From: Gaertneriomyces semiglobifer | Lineage: Eukaryota > Chytridiomycota > Chytridiomycetes > Spizellomycetales > Spizellomycetaceae | NCBI GenBank assembly: GCA_025558075.1 | Contig: JAHLKF010000028.1 | Coordinates: 1 to 64,000 of the forward strand | Length of the DNA stretch: 64,000 nt | Direction: 5' to 3' | Part shown: piece after piece, positions 45,856 to 57,626 of the stretch | Layout: each line of letters opens with the position of its first letter | Position numbering within the stretch: the stretch's first letter is position 1 | Notes under the pieces: model-generated | The model's database searches: none | What the model was told of the DNA's origin: nothing | What the model saw: the letters and a program-made list of their open reading frames with translations, nothing else | Position numbers and translations under genes: made by a program

Positions 45856-48287
45856 TCAATTGCATCCAGGCACGGTGACATTGCTTCGAGTTTCCTCGCC
45901 GTGCTTTCCGTCCGCGAATGCATGCCCCTGTCCTAACGATTTTCCCTTCTCGTCCTGTGGCTCCTCGACGCCCAATGCGCAAGCGTACATCTGTTGAACA
46001 ATATCCGCAGAGTACTCACCAGCGTCATCAGCTGAAAAGCCGAAAATGGGGTTGTCGTCCCAAGGATCTGGGCTTCTTACATTCTAAAAACATCCGAGGA
46101 AGTCAATACTTCATCTACCTCGATGAGATCGTTTGCTCACCGCCAACTAATCATATCATGCCTACCAGCTTTTTCTCTCCATTTGGCTCGACGTCGAGGC
46201 TAGCATGTTGCGCGTCGAATGTAGTGTCGTCCGCTCTCCCACTTTGCATCCACGCCGCGTCATACACCCACTGATCGGAATTTGTAGGATTCAACACCTT
46301 ATTTTCTTGAGTTTCAAGACTGTCTACTACACTTGACCGCTTGCTGGTGTTGTTTGCAACAAGCACCCCAGAATCCCATTTGTCTACGACAGCTTGGTTT
46401 CCATGACTGGAGATGACTTTACTGGAAGTACCCCGGTCGCCATCCAGCATGGCACGCAATCGAGACGCCTGGCGTTCCAGTTCAGACAGTATATTGGAAA
46501 TATGATCCTGCATTGCCGGATCTGCCGTCTCCCGGCCGGACCAGATCAGGCTCTTGTCAAGCGTTGAAACTTCTCTCTACAGTTGCGCAATTCAGCATAT
46601 GCATACCTGCGCGAAGCACGGTGAGCCTATCATTCCCCATACCTGTAGTTCTTCGGCCCAACTCTCTGTCCCGTCACGAAGATCGCTGCTTTGACTGCGA
46701 TTCTCCTTTAAAGCCTCTAGCTCTGCAACCCGCCTCGTTAACGAGGAGGCTTCGGCGACAAGATGCTCCCGCTCTTGATTGAGCTTCCACACCAAATGAA
46801 TAAGTTCGTCTCGAGACTTGCTCATAAGCGCCTCCGGCTCAAGCATGCCTTCATTCAGAGTCGCCATCTCAGCGCCAGGTTCCACCAGCATGCGGGAACG
46901 CGTAGATTCTTGCTGTACCGAATGTGAACTGCGGTGCTGAAGGTTTAACTCAGTGCGAAGAATGGCAACTTCTCGCATAAGCTCTTGAATCCGTCGCATT
47001 GCGGAGGCAGGACCACCCGAGAAATCACTTGCCTGCTCTGGCGGCCTCAACTATAAGTCTCATACTTATTAAGATACGGTTGAGCGTTTGCACGGGAGTT
47101 GAAAGGTTACTCACGGCATATTTCTCCTCATACTGCCTGCGCAAACTCTCTTCGGCCTCAAAAACTCTCTTTCTCACAGCGCTCTCCATCAACTGCAACC
47201 GTCGGTTATGCTCAGCTGCAAAGTTTCTCTTTTGTGCTTCTAAGCGCAACGTCAGCTCGCGCCCGTATTCTGCTGCAACCGCTTCTGCGAAAGCTAAATT
47301 CGTCCGCATCTGGTGTTCCAGGAGAGCCTTCGTACGCATTACCAGGGAATCGCGCGAGACAGCGGGCTCCTGTTGAGATGCCGGAAACGATGTGGGCGGT
47401 ACATTGGGAGTTCCTCCATATAACGAATTGCGGCGGACGGGCGAAGGATTTGGGGTTGCGTAGGTATGAAATTGTGCAGCGCTGGCCGCTGGCAATGACA
47501 GGGGAGCCCCGGTCGAGCGGGGTATCAGTGTGTGAGGTATGGCATAGGTCGATTGCGGTGAGGGTTGCACCTGTGCGTCGTACCATTTGACTGATCAGTA
47601 ATAGACACCGATAAACCCACATGCAATCACTGCTAACCGATGCATCCGCGGTAAGGCTGTCTCTTCTCTTTCGGTCGAGATTTAAATTAATAGGCTGTAG
47701 CCGCGGTCGCTGCTTTTTGTCCGCGGCAGCATCCGCAAAATCCGATGCTTGGACGTCCCAGATATCCTGCGGCGACAACTGCCCATACGCCATACCGCCG
47801 ATGGATGTCGCTGCGGTGCTCCCATTCGGCGCGATAGATGTTTTATGTCGAGGTTGGTCATTCTCGTGGACAGGGGCAAATTCGGGAGCGTCGGGGTTGA
47901 GCTCGAAATTTCGAGCTTCATCCGTAACCGACAAACTCCAGCCGGGCATAGTAGGCATAGTGCTCATGGCAACTCCTGACATGCCAAACGCTCGAGGCTT
48001 TTGCTGTTAGGAGCCCAAAAGGAAGTAAAATTACACTTTGAACATGAGCAAGTTTATCGGAACGGGACCGATCCACAACCAGACCAACTCCTACGCACCA
48101 AGGCATTTTCATAACCCGCCTCCAATGTCAGTCTTCTGTAAGATTCTTGTCCGGGAGAATCTGTAACGCCTCTCCCTTGAAATGATTGAGAAGGTTGTGT
48201 TTGCTGCATGCTGACGCTGGATTGAGAAGAACGAAAAGTCGAATAGGAAGAAGCCACAGCCGGTGTGAACAAGGATGGATCTTGCAT
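45856..48287 (-). CDS. Unrecognised coiled-coil protein (685 aa)
   Basis: Six exons on the minus strand: 48287-48099, 48003-47638, 47570-47115, 47050-46643, 46576-46166 and 46083-45856. Every exon is a whole number of codons (all introns phase 0), which makes the model more credible. The first about 240 residues are Ser/Gln/Pro-rich and disordered. A long charged helix follows (about 255-337, with EYGRELTLRLEAQKR and RKRVFEAEESLRRQYEEKYA). A second coiled coil occupies about 345-470 (RRIQELMREVAILRTELNLQ, RDELIHLVWKLNQEREHLV). The end is acidic and includes SPDPWDDNPIFGFSADD. No known domain is recognised; a structural role at a spindle pole, basal body or cytoskeleton is only a guess. Confidence 0.7.
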
Positions 48288-49866
48288 AGTCAACCGGAGA
48301 CTGAACTGGCTGCAGTTTAGAAAAGAGATGCCAGATTGTCAATAGTCTTAAGCCACTGTCAGTGTTGAAGGGCTTGTTATCCGAAACTTTAATATATGAT
48401 CTGTGATGGGACGTCGAACGCACGGTTTACCTTTGGGAACACCAAACAGGCAACGTTGAACTGCGGAAAATACCACGCAACCTAAAGGCTGCGTAATCGG
48501 GTCGGCTGCAATGTGAAAGTGGGGGTGCAGCAGCGGATTCACACGGACGTATATAAAGCACGGAAACAGAAAACTCGGCACTCTTGTTCCAAAATCAACA
48601 ACTGGCAGTGCTAACTCTCCATCATCAATCTGCCCGCACCTTGTTATCCTCCTCCTCACTCCCCTTTAAAGTCAACCCGCCTGCTGTCCGTTGCTCAGTA
48701 CTATTCCACGCACCCACTCGTTTATCCTCAATTAATTAATCCCATTTCGTGGCCGTCCGCGCGAGAAGCCCCTCCCACGCGTGTCGTAACCCTAACACTG
48801 ACGCGCCCTGTCATTGACTTGATATAATTGCAAGTAGCCTCACCTGCGAGGACGCTCATGAACGTTTCGCTGCGGTGTAGCCAGAGGGGACAAGATTTAC
48901 ATTGACGTTACTCGGCTTCTATGTGGTCCACCTAATTTACCAGTATGGGCGCTTTGAAGATGCCGTGGAACGTGCCTCTGAACGCCCGCGTACGCGTAAT
49001 CTCAATGTTGGGTTCACTTTTTCGTAGCTTGTAAGCCCAAACTGCGGAATCTAGAGTTAGAGGCGATTGCTGGAGACGAGTCATCCCAAATAGAGGAAGT
49101 CTGAGAAGAACTAGGGATAATGTATTCATTGGATGGATGGAGGTGAGAGCACACCATGCAAAAAGCATAGTGGGTAAGAAAATGTGAGTTGTGTGATATT
49201 TTCTACTATTAGACCAGTTCTCTAGTCGTCGAGTTACTTCGGGCTTTTTTCGGAGTGATAACTTTCGAGAATGCGTAATCGTGCGAGCTAAGCGCATGTG
49301 TAGCCTCGAAGCGATCTACTTGGAGAGACATGTTTTTATTCACCAGCTGAACGATAAGCTTTCGGCCGCTCATCCGTTTGGAATGGCTTTTCCCGGTTCG
49401 CGAGCCCAAAATTCTTTCTGTCCAAAAGCGCCGCAACTTTAAATTCTTTTGTTTGCTGTCAAAAGGGATGCGCGTTCCGGAATTAATTTCCGACCTGTGG
49501 CGCACCTTGAACGCCACTGAATATTTTCGCACCTTCGATTGCCGATTCTATCATTCAACACAATTCTGCTACAAAAAGCAGGACGTAATGTGACAGGAGG
49601 TCTTCACAAAGCAGGTCCCTCTCCGGGGATTCGGAGCTTTTTTTACTGCAAGATCTTCAATTCAGACCCTGGCGCGTTGGGAGTTTGAAGGTCCCGCGTC
49701 GGCTCTTGCTATCATCTTGCTCTGCATTGGGCATTGCATGCGACGATGATGCTTAACACCGATCAACATGCGGGCTCGAATTTCTTATAAAAGCCAGAAA
49801 TGATGGACGGGAGCACTCATCCGCACATTTCTCTCCACTGTCACAGTACAACTGTCAATTCGTACG
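48288..49866. other. Divergent intergenic region
   Basis: About 1.6 kb between the divergent coiled-coil and LPMO-like genes. A single telomere-like TAACCCTAAC occurs near 48788-48797. A TATAAAAG box at 49786-49793 lies 74 bases before the LPMO-like start codon and is the clearest promoter element in the window. No gene is supported. Confidence 0.5.
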
Positions 49867-50874
49867 ATGCACGCCTCTTCCTTGCTTCTCACCCTACTGG
49901 CCGGAGCAGTATCCGTGTCTGCTCATGGCCACGTCTCCTCACCCCCTCCTCGCCTGCCGGGTCCAGCCATGCGTGCCGCATGCGGCGACCAAATCTTTAA
50001 TGTCCAGAATCGGGACAACGGAGGCCCCATTCAAGACCTTGAAAACAGGCGCGGAAGAGGATTTGACGCTAGCAAGTGCAATTTATGGTTGTGTAAAGGT
50101 TATCAGTTTGACGATAACACGCAAAACCTGCAACGCTATCGCGCTGGCGAGACCATTGACTGTGAGTTATAGTTGTTTTTTCATCTTGTGCAATGAACTG
50201 TGTCCTAATACCCGATTTTCTCAGTCAAGGTGGACATTAGAGCCCCACATACTGGCACGGCCAACGTCTCAGTGGTGCATACAGCGTCGAACACGCTTCT
50301 CAGCCAGCCTCTGATCTTCTTCAACGACTACGCCAGCTCCTCTCGGCCCATTCCCGACTCGAACAAGAACTTCCGGGTCACGATGCCCAACCTCGGCAAT
50401 CAATGCACTCAGCCTGGAGAATGTACGCTCCAGTTCTACTGGGATTCCAGAAGCGACAGGCAGAGCTACGAAAGTTGCGTGGACTTTGTCAATGCCGGAG
50501 CGGCCCCTCAACGTCCTGCCAGCGTTCCTGCGCCTCCTCCTTCGGCAAAGACTAGTTCTTCCGTGCGGGCTGTTCCCACCGCGACGAGGGCAACTTCTGT
50601 ACCTAATGTCCCTACACCGGCGGCGACAACCTCAAGTTCCAGGATCCCTCCCGCAGTTAGGACAACCTCAGTTGAAGCGCAGGCAGCAACTGTGACCGCG
50701 GCCACACAAGCCCCCACCTTGTCGGCGACCCCAGCCGTTCAAGTTGTTACCACCGCTGCATCTCAATCTACCGCTACCACTACCACTCTGGCGGTTACGA
50801 TCCCTACCAATCGCCCCGCACAAAACAAATGCGTCGTTGCTGGTTTAAACAGACGCTCCTATAGATCTTGTTAA
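49867..50874 (+). CDS. Secreted LPMO-like (chitin-binding type-4 fold) protein (314 aa)
   Basis: Probable copper-dependent lytic polysaccharide monooxygenase or related copper-binding secreted protein. Two exons, 49867-50161 and 50225-50874, GT-AG. A signal peptide of 19 residues ends ...SVSA, so the mature protein would begin with His (HGHVSSPPPRLPGPAM), as an LPMO histidine brace requires; a second candidate His is in the APHTGTANVSV segment (about residue 107). Several paired cysteines (AACGDQ, KCNLWLCKGYQ, QCTQPGECTLQF, YESCVDF) suit the disulfide-bonded fold. After about residue 205 a Ser/Thr/Pro/Ala-rich, probably O-glycosylated tail runs to a short basic end. Substrate (chitin or cellulose) cannot be told from sequence, and redox activity is inferred. 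Confidence 0.75.
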
Positions 50875-51209
50875 AATCGTTGACATGCCCCATAGAGAAC
50901 CATAGACTTTTTTTTGGATGTATGCGGCTGGTCCGCTACGGCTTTTTTTTAGATTGGGCTACAGCAGATTTGTAATTAAATAAAAGACAATGAACGATGT
51001 GCACATATGATTGACCGGATGTCATCACCCGTATACCATATCTTAGTGTTGGACCGCAATATAAAGAAAGTTGTTGGTGATGCAATGGTGGTTTCATTCT
51101 AAATCAGCTTTCTATATTGATCAATCTTGGTATATAGGCAGGAAAGGTTGGAATTTCAGTCGTCCATTCCCAACATTCCACGCGATTCTTCTCAGTTCAC
51201 TTCAAAAAT
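50875..51209. other. Convergent 3' flank
   Basis: 335 bases between the converging LPMO-like and NAT9 genes. It has an AAATAAAA-type signal near 50979 for the LPMO-like transcript. Nothing else is supported. Confidence 0.4.
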
Positions 51210-52087
51210 CTACCCTTCAAAGGCTGTTTCGCGTAAACCATGGGTCTTGTTCGCCAAGAACTCTTTAAATGCGTCATCAACCCTCCTCTCCAAGGTGACC
51301 TCCTGAAATACTTCTGACACGCTGACTTCCATGAACCCAAGCTTATTCTTGAAGAGTGCCAGGCTGGACGAGTTGTTCAAAGATATTTTTGTCGTAAACG
51401 TTGTCACACCCAAATTTGTTACGGCGTACTGCACCATTAGCAGTGCTGACTCCAGACCAAGTCCCTGACGCCGACATGATTGCTCTACATGAGGCAACAT
51501 CGCTCAATGAACGGACACCCAATGGCCACTCAATAGAGGTGAGACATACCAGCAATCATAAGCTCAATTTCTGCACTATGTATATCGTCGTGGTCATTGA
51601 AGAACAGGTTGACGTCTCCTGCCATTCCTCCCCAATTGGCGGATACACCAACCCGGTTCCTCTCCAGTGTAGGTGAAAGGACAATGAATGTGCACTCTGC
51701 AGGGATGCAGAAGCATATTAAGTTAATGCTCCGCCAGAAAGCTTGAGTTGCCCGTGAGCGCACCGTGCCATGCTACCCACTCTCTTCATCCTCAAACCAC
51801 GATCTCTGCATCTCATATTCTTCTTCGAGGGACAGCGGCTCCGACGCCGTCATTTCTAAATCAACATGTTGTTTAATAGATTATTGGGAGAATTTGGGGA
51901 AATGAACATAGCAAACCTTGAAGAAATGGATCTTTCATCCACTCGTGGTAAGTAGCCACATGTTCATGTTTGTACGGGACAAGGACGACCTTGGAACCTA
52001 GAAAAGCCGGAGATTAATACATCGACCGGGCAGTGGAACCGAAGGATCGAACATGCCCACTATTACGGTATTAGAGTTCTTTTTCAT
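51210..52087 (-). CDS. NAT9: N-acetyltransferase 9-like GNAT protein (202 aa)
   Basis: GNAT-fold acetyltransferase of the NAT9 family, linked to microtubule stability in animals; the substrate here is unknown. Five exons on the minus strand: 52087-52057, 51997-51917, 51855-51781, 51696-51550 and 51484-51210. The first intron has a GC donor (G|GCATGT) and a normal TAG acceptor; it is needed to join MKKNSNTVIVG to SKVVLVPYKHEHV in frame. Family signatures are YHEWMKDPFLQEMTASEPLSL, MAGDVNLFF and EIELMIAE, then the acetyl-CoA loop RRQGLGLESALL and LGFMEVSVSEVFQEVTLE. Length is typical (human 207). Confidence 0.9.
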
Positions 52088-52470
52088 GGTTTCCAGATGG
52101 AATGTAACGCCAGATAATTCCAATAATCTCCAAATAAAAACTCGAGTTGCCAATTGAGTACCTCACGGGTTACAGGCTACCGGTTAAGCTACCGTAGTTT
52201 TTAGATTTTCATTTAAACAACAAACGACTGCAGAGGCACCTAGGTCGGTGTATGAGTGGATGCTGCACAGCTACCGTTGTGCTTCAGCAAGGAAAACTTC
52301 CTAGTTCTCCCGTCTGGATTCACGCTTATAGACTGGTGTGCAAGCATCGAGTCCTACTGAGGCAGTATCGTGGCAGTTACACATCTCCCAACTTTCTCTG
52401 CTTTGGTAGATCTGGATAATCATTACGCAAGACTACGCCAGGTGCACACTGGAATGTGTCCATTCCAACG

Positions 52471-52821
52471 CTATGTCTCATTACTTTCAAGTCGAGCGAT
52501 CATAAGGAGGGTTCGATTGGCCTTCCAACACGCATGACGGCACTGATTGACCGAGTTTACATGCGAAGATATCCAAGCGTTAGCAGATGCACTCACAATC
52601 ATCGCTTTGACTCGCACAATGGCACCATTGACTGGCAACAGATACCCAACACAGGTAGTATGACAGGATGACTCACTATCTGACTTCAAGCCCGCATCAT
52701 ACAACCCCAATCCAACTGGCAATCTCGGCTTTCGTTTATCTCGTCGATGCGACTTGAAATTGAGGTAGGTTGCAGATCTCAGAGGCCGCGGAGATCGGAT
52801 TTGTGACACACTCCGGAGCAT
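52471..52821 (-). CDS. Doubtful open frame (about 116 aa)
   Basis: A minus-strand frame from an ATG near 52821 with a basic segment (FKSHRRDKRKPRLPVGLGLY) that looks more protein-like than the rest. GTGAGT at about 52676 could be a donor ending an exon after that segment. No family is recognised and no partner exon can be proved. Confidence 0.2.
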   Translation of the reverse strand: MLRSVSQIRSPRPLRSATYLNFKSHRRDKRKPRLPVGLGLYDAGLKSDSESSCHTTCVGYLLPVNGAIVRVKAMIVSASANAWISSHVNSVNQCRHACWKANRTLLMIARLESNET

Positions 52822-52978
52822 GTGAGAGCGGCAAACCGTTTCCCGATGTGAGTTCAGCGAGCAGCTACCCCTGATTTGTGTCCGAGCGTCAGCTTCCAAA
52901 CGTATTTCTCCGCATTCATCGCACCATCAACAACCCATCAAGCAAGCAAACAATCAACACACACAACAACAAACTTTT

Positions 52979-53600
52979 TTAATGAGCATCCAATCCATAT
53001 CGCAAGAACTTCACCACCGGATCTCCGGTGTTAATAAGATGGATGGTTGCGCTCTGCCCTGACCGAACCGACGACCGTAATTGTAACCCGCCATTACCGC
53101 AGGCGCCTTTACCGTAACGCCACTGTGAAGAAAATGAACGGCACCGCTTTGCCTGTGTCCTAAAAATTGTGACCGCGCGTCGGTGTTTGGTATTACATAA
53201 GCAACTTGTGCGCGCGTCGCGCGTGTTCCCCACCGACGAAAGCAGAGCGTTGGACCAGAAAAGGAGCTGCAAAAAGGAAAGCAAAAACCCAAAATACGCA
53301 AGGGCCCAAGAGTCGGGGGTTGTATATGCGTGTTGTGTGTTGTTGTGTTGTTGTGGGTTGTTGTGGGTAGTAAGGTTCGTGTGTATGGGCGTAACGAAAG
53401 GGGGGTTTGTTTTCTTGGATCGTTTGTACTCGGCACCCCCCCGTTGGAGGCATGTCCGTTGTTGGAACGGCTGTTGGTATCTTCGTCCTCCCATCCGTTG
53501 CTTGTTTCTCTTTTTCCCCCGTTTTGCAAAAGACCCCCTCATAAACCTCCACCACCCACACCTGCTTACGGTTTAAACGCCGTGGAAAAGACAAGGGAGC
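52979..53600 (-). other. Overlapping long minus-strand frames over low-complexity DNA
   Basis: Three minus-strand frames stay open together across 53011-53540, partly because of a (TTG)n/(GTT)n stretch at about 53325-53370. A short plausible coding end is MAGYNYGRRFGQGRAQPS... at about 53091-53011 after an acceptor-like TTTTTAG. I cannot decide which frame, if any, is real. Confidence 0.2.
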
Positions 53601-53970
53601 GTGACAGTCTTTGGTTCGTGACAGAGTTGTGTTGTGCGTGATTGTTAGGAACCCTTAGTGTATCAGAGATCGGCAGACACTATTACCGGCCTCACATACA
53701 CCGCGGGGAGTGTGAGGGGAACAAGCTGTGTTGTTCGCTCTGGTCGAATTAACATTGCATCGGATGGGCAAGAGCGGTGGTGGAGGTGGTGGCGAGTTGC
53801 TTTGGGAGCCGAGTATTAGAGTAATATAGTTGTACGTAGATGCCCTTGGTACCTTTTAACTACCAGCAAGAGCCAGCCGGGTATATAGATAGAGCTTGAC
53901 TGAACATAGTATTCCCCTTGAGAGGTTTTGGGAGAATCCTGATTGAAAGCTGTGAGCACACTCGATCCCC

Positions 53971-55275
53971 ATGAGCGGAAGACCGCGAAGTCGCTACCGA
54001 CTTCATCAGAACTACACAAAACTATTATTGTTGATACTGGCACTGGGCCTGACCGGGAACATCTGCGGTGCTTTGGCCGAGGCGAATCCTCAAGTACTGT
54101 GCATCTGTCCTAGAGGATTTGAGTGCATAGTTTCCCGAGGGGTATGTATCTGCGCCTTCTCTGTATGTCAACCCTGGAGTGTGCTGACGAACGGTATTGC
54201 ACTATAGGAGTTCTTTTGTATTCGGGAAATTCCACAACCCACCACAACCTCCCAGACTAGCATCATATTCTTCCCGACAAGAACACCAGTACAATCCAAC
54301 CCACCTGCCACGACGACACCGACTACACCACCACAACCGACGACCTCGAGTCCACCCATCACATCGTCTCCGCCAATCGTTACCAGTCCTACTGGCGCTG
54401 GAACTACGCCTATCAATCGTGAGCCGACACCGACATCAACGTCGATATCCGACTCAGAGGTAGTAAAACAGGATGCACAACAACGAGCAGCTCCCAACGC
54501 TGGAGTTGTTGCGGGCGCGATAACTGCAAGTGCGGCCGCCGTAGGCGTGATAGGTCTTTTCGTGACCTATAAGCGGAGGTCTAAGCTTGCGGGCCGGTCG
54601 AACACTGTTGACTATAATCCGTTAAAGACGAGGTCCATGAGAATAAGTCCTACCGACCGTGGACTGGAGGCAGGCCAACATGATGGATACGAGAAGTTGT
54701 TGCCACCGACTCCGCTTACTTCACCACCGCCGGTAGCGACTTCTCCCATCGCCACCGTTCGCTACGGAGACTTCAATAGCCCGACGCATATCTCGGTCAG
54801 GATTGCATCTCCCAGAATGTCTACGCCGTATCTAGATATTGATATTGACCAACTAATGGTGGCCGCCCGGTCACCACCTACTATGGGCCGGACAAGCCGG
54901 TCGATTGGGATACCCAATTCTGGAACGATACCTGCGGAACGCACACCGCTCCGCACAGCTGCTGTTCGGCAGGAAGCATCAGTTTCTCCTACAACACCTA
55001 CCGCCGAGTCACTGAGCCTTCAGCTTCCCGTTCCTCGTCGAGGAAGCTCATTCCACTCTCCAATAACCGCGCCACCACCAGCTGCCGATGCTCCACCGCT
55101 GCCGAGCCCTGTGCCTCCGCGTCGTCTTGCAGTTCCGCCGCCCACACCCGTCGACACGAGTCTTGGCCGCATTTTCAGGACCACATCTTCAAACGTGCAG
55201 CGACAAGCAACACGAGGCACTGTGGCCAGCGACGACAACTTCTTCAGCTGGATGCAACGACGTGGAGAACGATAA
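53971..55275 (+). CDS. Mucin-like single-pass membrane protein (412 aa)
   Basis: Two exons, 53971-54141 and 54208-55275, GT-AG, phase 0. A signal-like hydrophobic segment lies at about 17-36 (KLLLLILALGLTGNICGALA). A short Cys-bearing ectodomain follows (VLCICPRGFECIV...EFFCI), then a Thr/Pro/Ser-rich stalk of about 80 residues likely to be O-glycosylated. One transmembrane helix is at about 155-176 (AGVVAGAITASAAAVGVIGLF), followed by a basic stop-transfer KRRSK. The cytoplasmic tail of about 235 residues is Pro/Ser-rich with PPTP and PPPxP-type segments. The layout resembles fungal surface sensors of the Wsc/Msb2 kind, but no domain proves that; function unknown. Confidence 0.65.
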
Positions 55276-57626
55276 CGATGATCGAGTCATAGTAAAGTCA
55301 GAAAGTGCGGCTCAGCAAATCACTTCCCATCTGTATATATATCCTTGGACCTCCGCTACATTAGGTAGATTCTGATACCGAGCCTGAACCCTATGAAGAA
55401 CATAGCTAGTTCGAGATAATAATAGTCATCAATGCTATGAAGAAGAAATAAAGAGTTACGTTAACCAAACAGCACACACTCTTGAACAATGGCGACACCA
55501 AATGCATATTTTTCAGAGATTCGTATCTCTGCTGGTTAGCCCACGTGTGTTGCATTGGAATGCAAGATTTCGAATATAGCAAGGTTTGTTGCAACATAAG
55601 CCTTACCATCGTTGATTATCTTGCATCTTATCTGGGCTCAACGTGCCAATGTCTCCCGCCATGCCGCACACTTCCAGGCACCATGGCGCAATCATTTTGC
55701 AGAAATGGATCGATAACATATCTTTTCTGACCTAAATTTAATTTTAAAAAGGATTCTCACCACTTGGAAGTTGAACCACACATCATCTCCTGCGGGGACA
55801 TCTTTCATGAAGCTAATGAAATCGCCTGCACTATATTGGAGTAGTTAAATTCCGATAACCGTATCGGTAGACTGAGGTTTGAATTGTTTATCAATTGTGA
55901 AAAGGTTACAAAAACACCAATGCAAGCCCGCTGTGACGGGCCAAATCGATAGACGGTCAAGGTATTAAAGGAAGTGCGGCTTGGGACTACCGGTAGAGTT
56001 TAAAGCCCCCAAAAGTATCCAACGTATCCGTTAAAAAGGCGTACTCCAGCGGCTTCTAGAAGATACGTCATGGTTCGACGGTTCAACAACCCTAAAAAAA
56101 ATGAAAATGCAGAAAGCCCGAAATGAACTGATGTCATGAAAACGGAGATGACGAGGCTTAGACTAACTAGGCTCCGCAAACGGTCCCGAAAAAAGTCAAA
56201 AGATGGGGAGCCAAGCCACTGCTTACCCCGCGGCACCGGTTGGCCGTTGGCCGGAACAACAACACAACTTGGGAATTTGGACACGTACCCAAGAATGAGT
56301 AATCAACGTGTCATGCACGTTCGGGAAGTGCAAGTCAAAGCATATTCCTGTGACAACGCAACGGGTAGCGTAATAATGTTTGGGCAAAATACGATCCGAA
56401 CGTTAGCTTGATCGGGGCTTGTTCACATTGCTCCGTTGGATACCAGCTGTGACAAGTTACCAGCATCAGGAACGAGACAGACGGAGATAACTTGGCTTTG
56501 TACAGGACGTGCACGAGAGATTGGCAATCCGACCTGCCAATGGCGACTTGGCCTCACTTCATTTATTGGTAATCACTTGGCTTAAGTTGTCGCTGGCCAA
56601 TCAATTTGTACGAGTCATCCGCTCAGTCACGTTTCGCAATCGGCAACTGATTGGTGTTGAATGGTTGGACGCGTTGTTTATCCGCTCAGTGTTATGGAAG
56701 CTCCAGTATCATATCGGGAGAAGTGAGTGAATCGAAGGCTTTGTTCGAGTGGCCCCCCAGCCAAGTCTGATGATTCACCCCCCCCCCCCCCCCCCCAAGC
56801 CAAATCCGGGCCTTTTGGGCGCACGCAGGTCATCCATCTCAGCTCACAACACCCACTCACCAACACACCCATTTTTCCCGAATGCGTTTGTGATCGCGAC
56901 TTGCGGGGAAGGCGCTGATGAATGGCGTCCCACGCACAATGCAAACGTTTTCTTGCCAATTGCCAATGGCGGAATCCAAATGACTAACGTGCGCTTACAC
57001 ACAGGTTGGGAACTGCGATAGGGCTGGGAACAAATGCAATCGGGAAAAAGTATAAATTCTGGCCAGGTTTTTGAGAACCTCCTTTCCCCTCCAGCTTCAC
57101 ATCCAACTCAGCGACCTGCCACCGCATCTCAGCAACAAAGCTAGTTAGTATCTAGCTCTATCTACGCAAGTCTTTAATAAGACTGGCCATCCGGTTCGTT
57201 GCTGATCACGCACACGTCGATCCACGGTCTCCGGTTTCCGATATATTTGTCCGCCGTAATCTGGCTACGACGCAGCGCCCAATTCACAAACAAAAAAAGG
57301 AAGATACGGTCTCGCCGGCCCTGCTGATCTGAACAACGTAATTATATAAAACCACGGCTTGGCGCAACATTACGAAGGTCACACGTACTTGCACACACGG
57401 TCACTCCAAACCCACACTCGATCAACACACAACCAGCCAGCGGACACACACCACACACACACACACAGTCAGTCATACTCACCGTCACCTCCGAGGAAAA
57501 AATATAAAATATCGGTCCCATTCAAACTCCCCCTCCCACAAAAGCCTGCCAAATTCCATAAGTCTGAAAAGCACTGACTGACTACACTACCCGTTCCTTA
57601 CCCAACGAGGATTAAAACTGCCAGCC
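55276..57626. other. Long intergenic region with a 19-base poly-C run
   Basis: About 2.35 kb without a supported gene. A run of 19 C occurs at 56778-56796. A (CA)n patch and CACACA leader lie at about 57427-57465. Promoter-like ATTATATAAAA near 57340 and GTATAAATT near 57048 precede the Ecl1-like gene. Confidence 0.45.
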
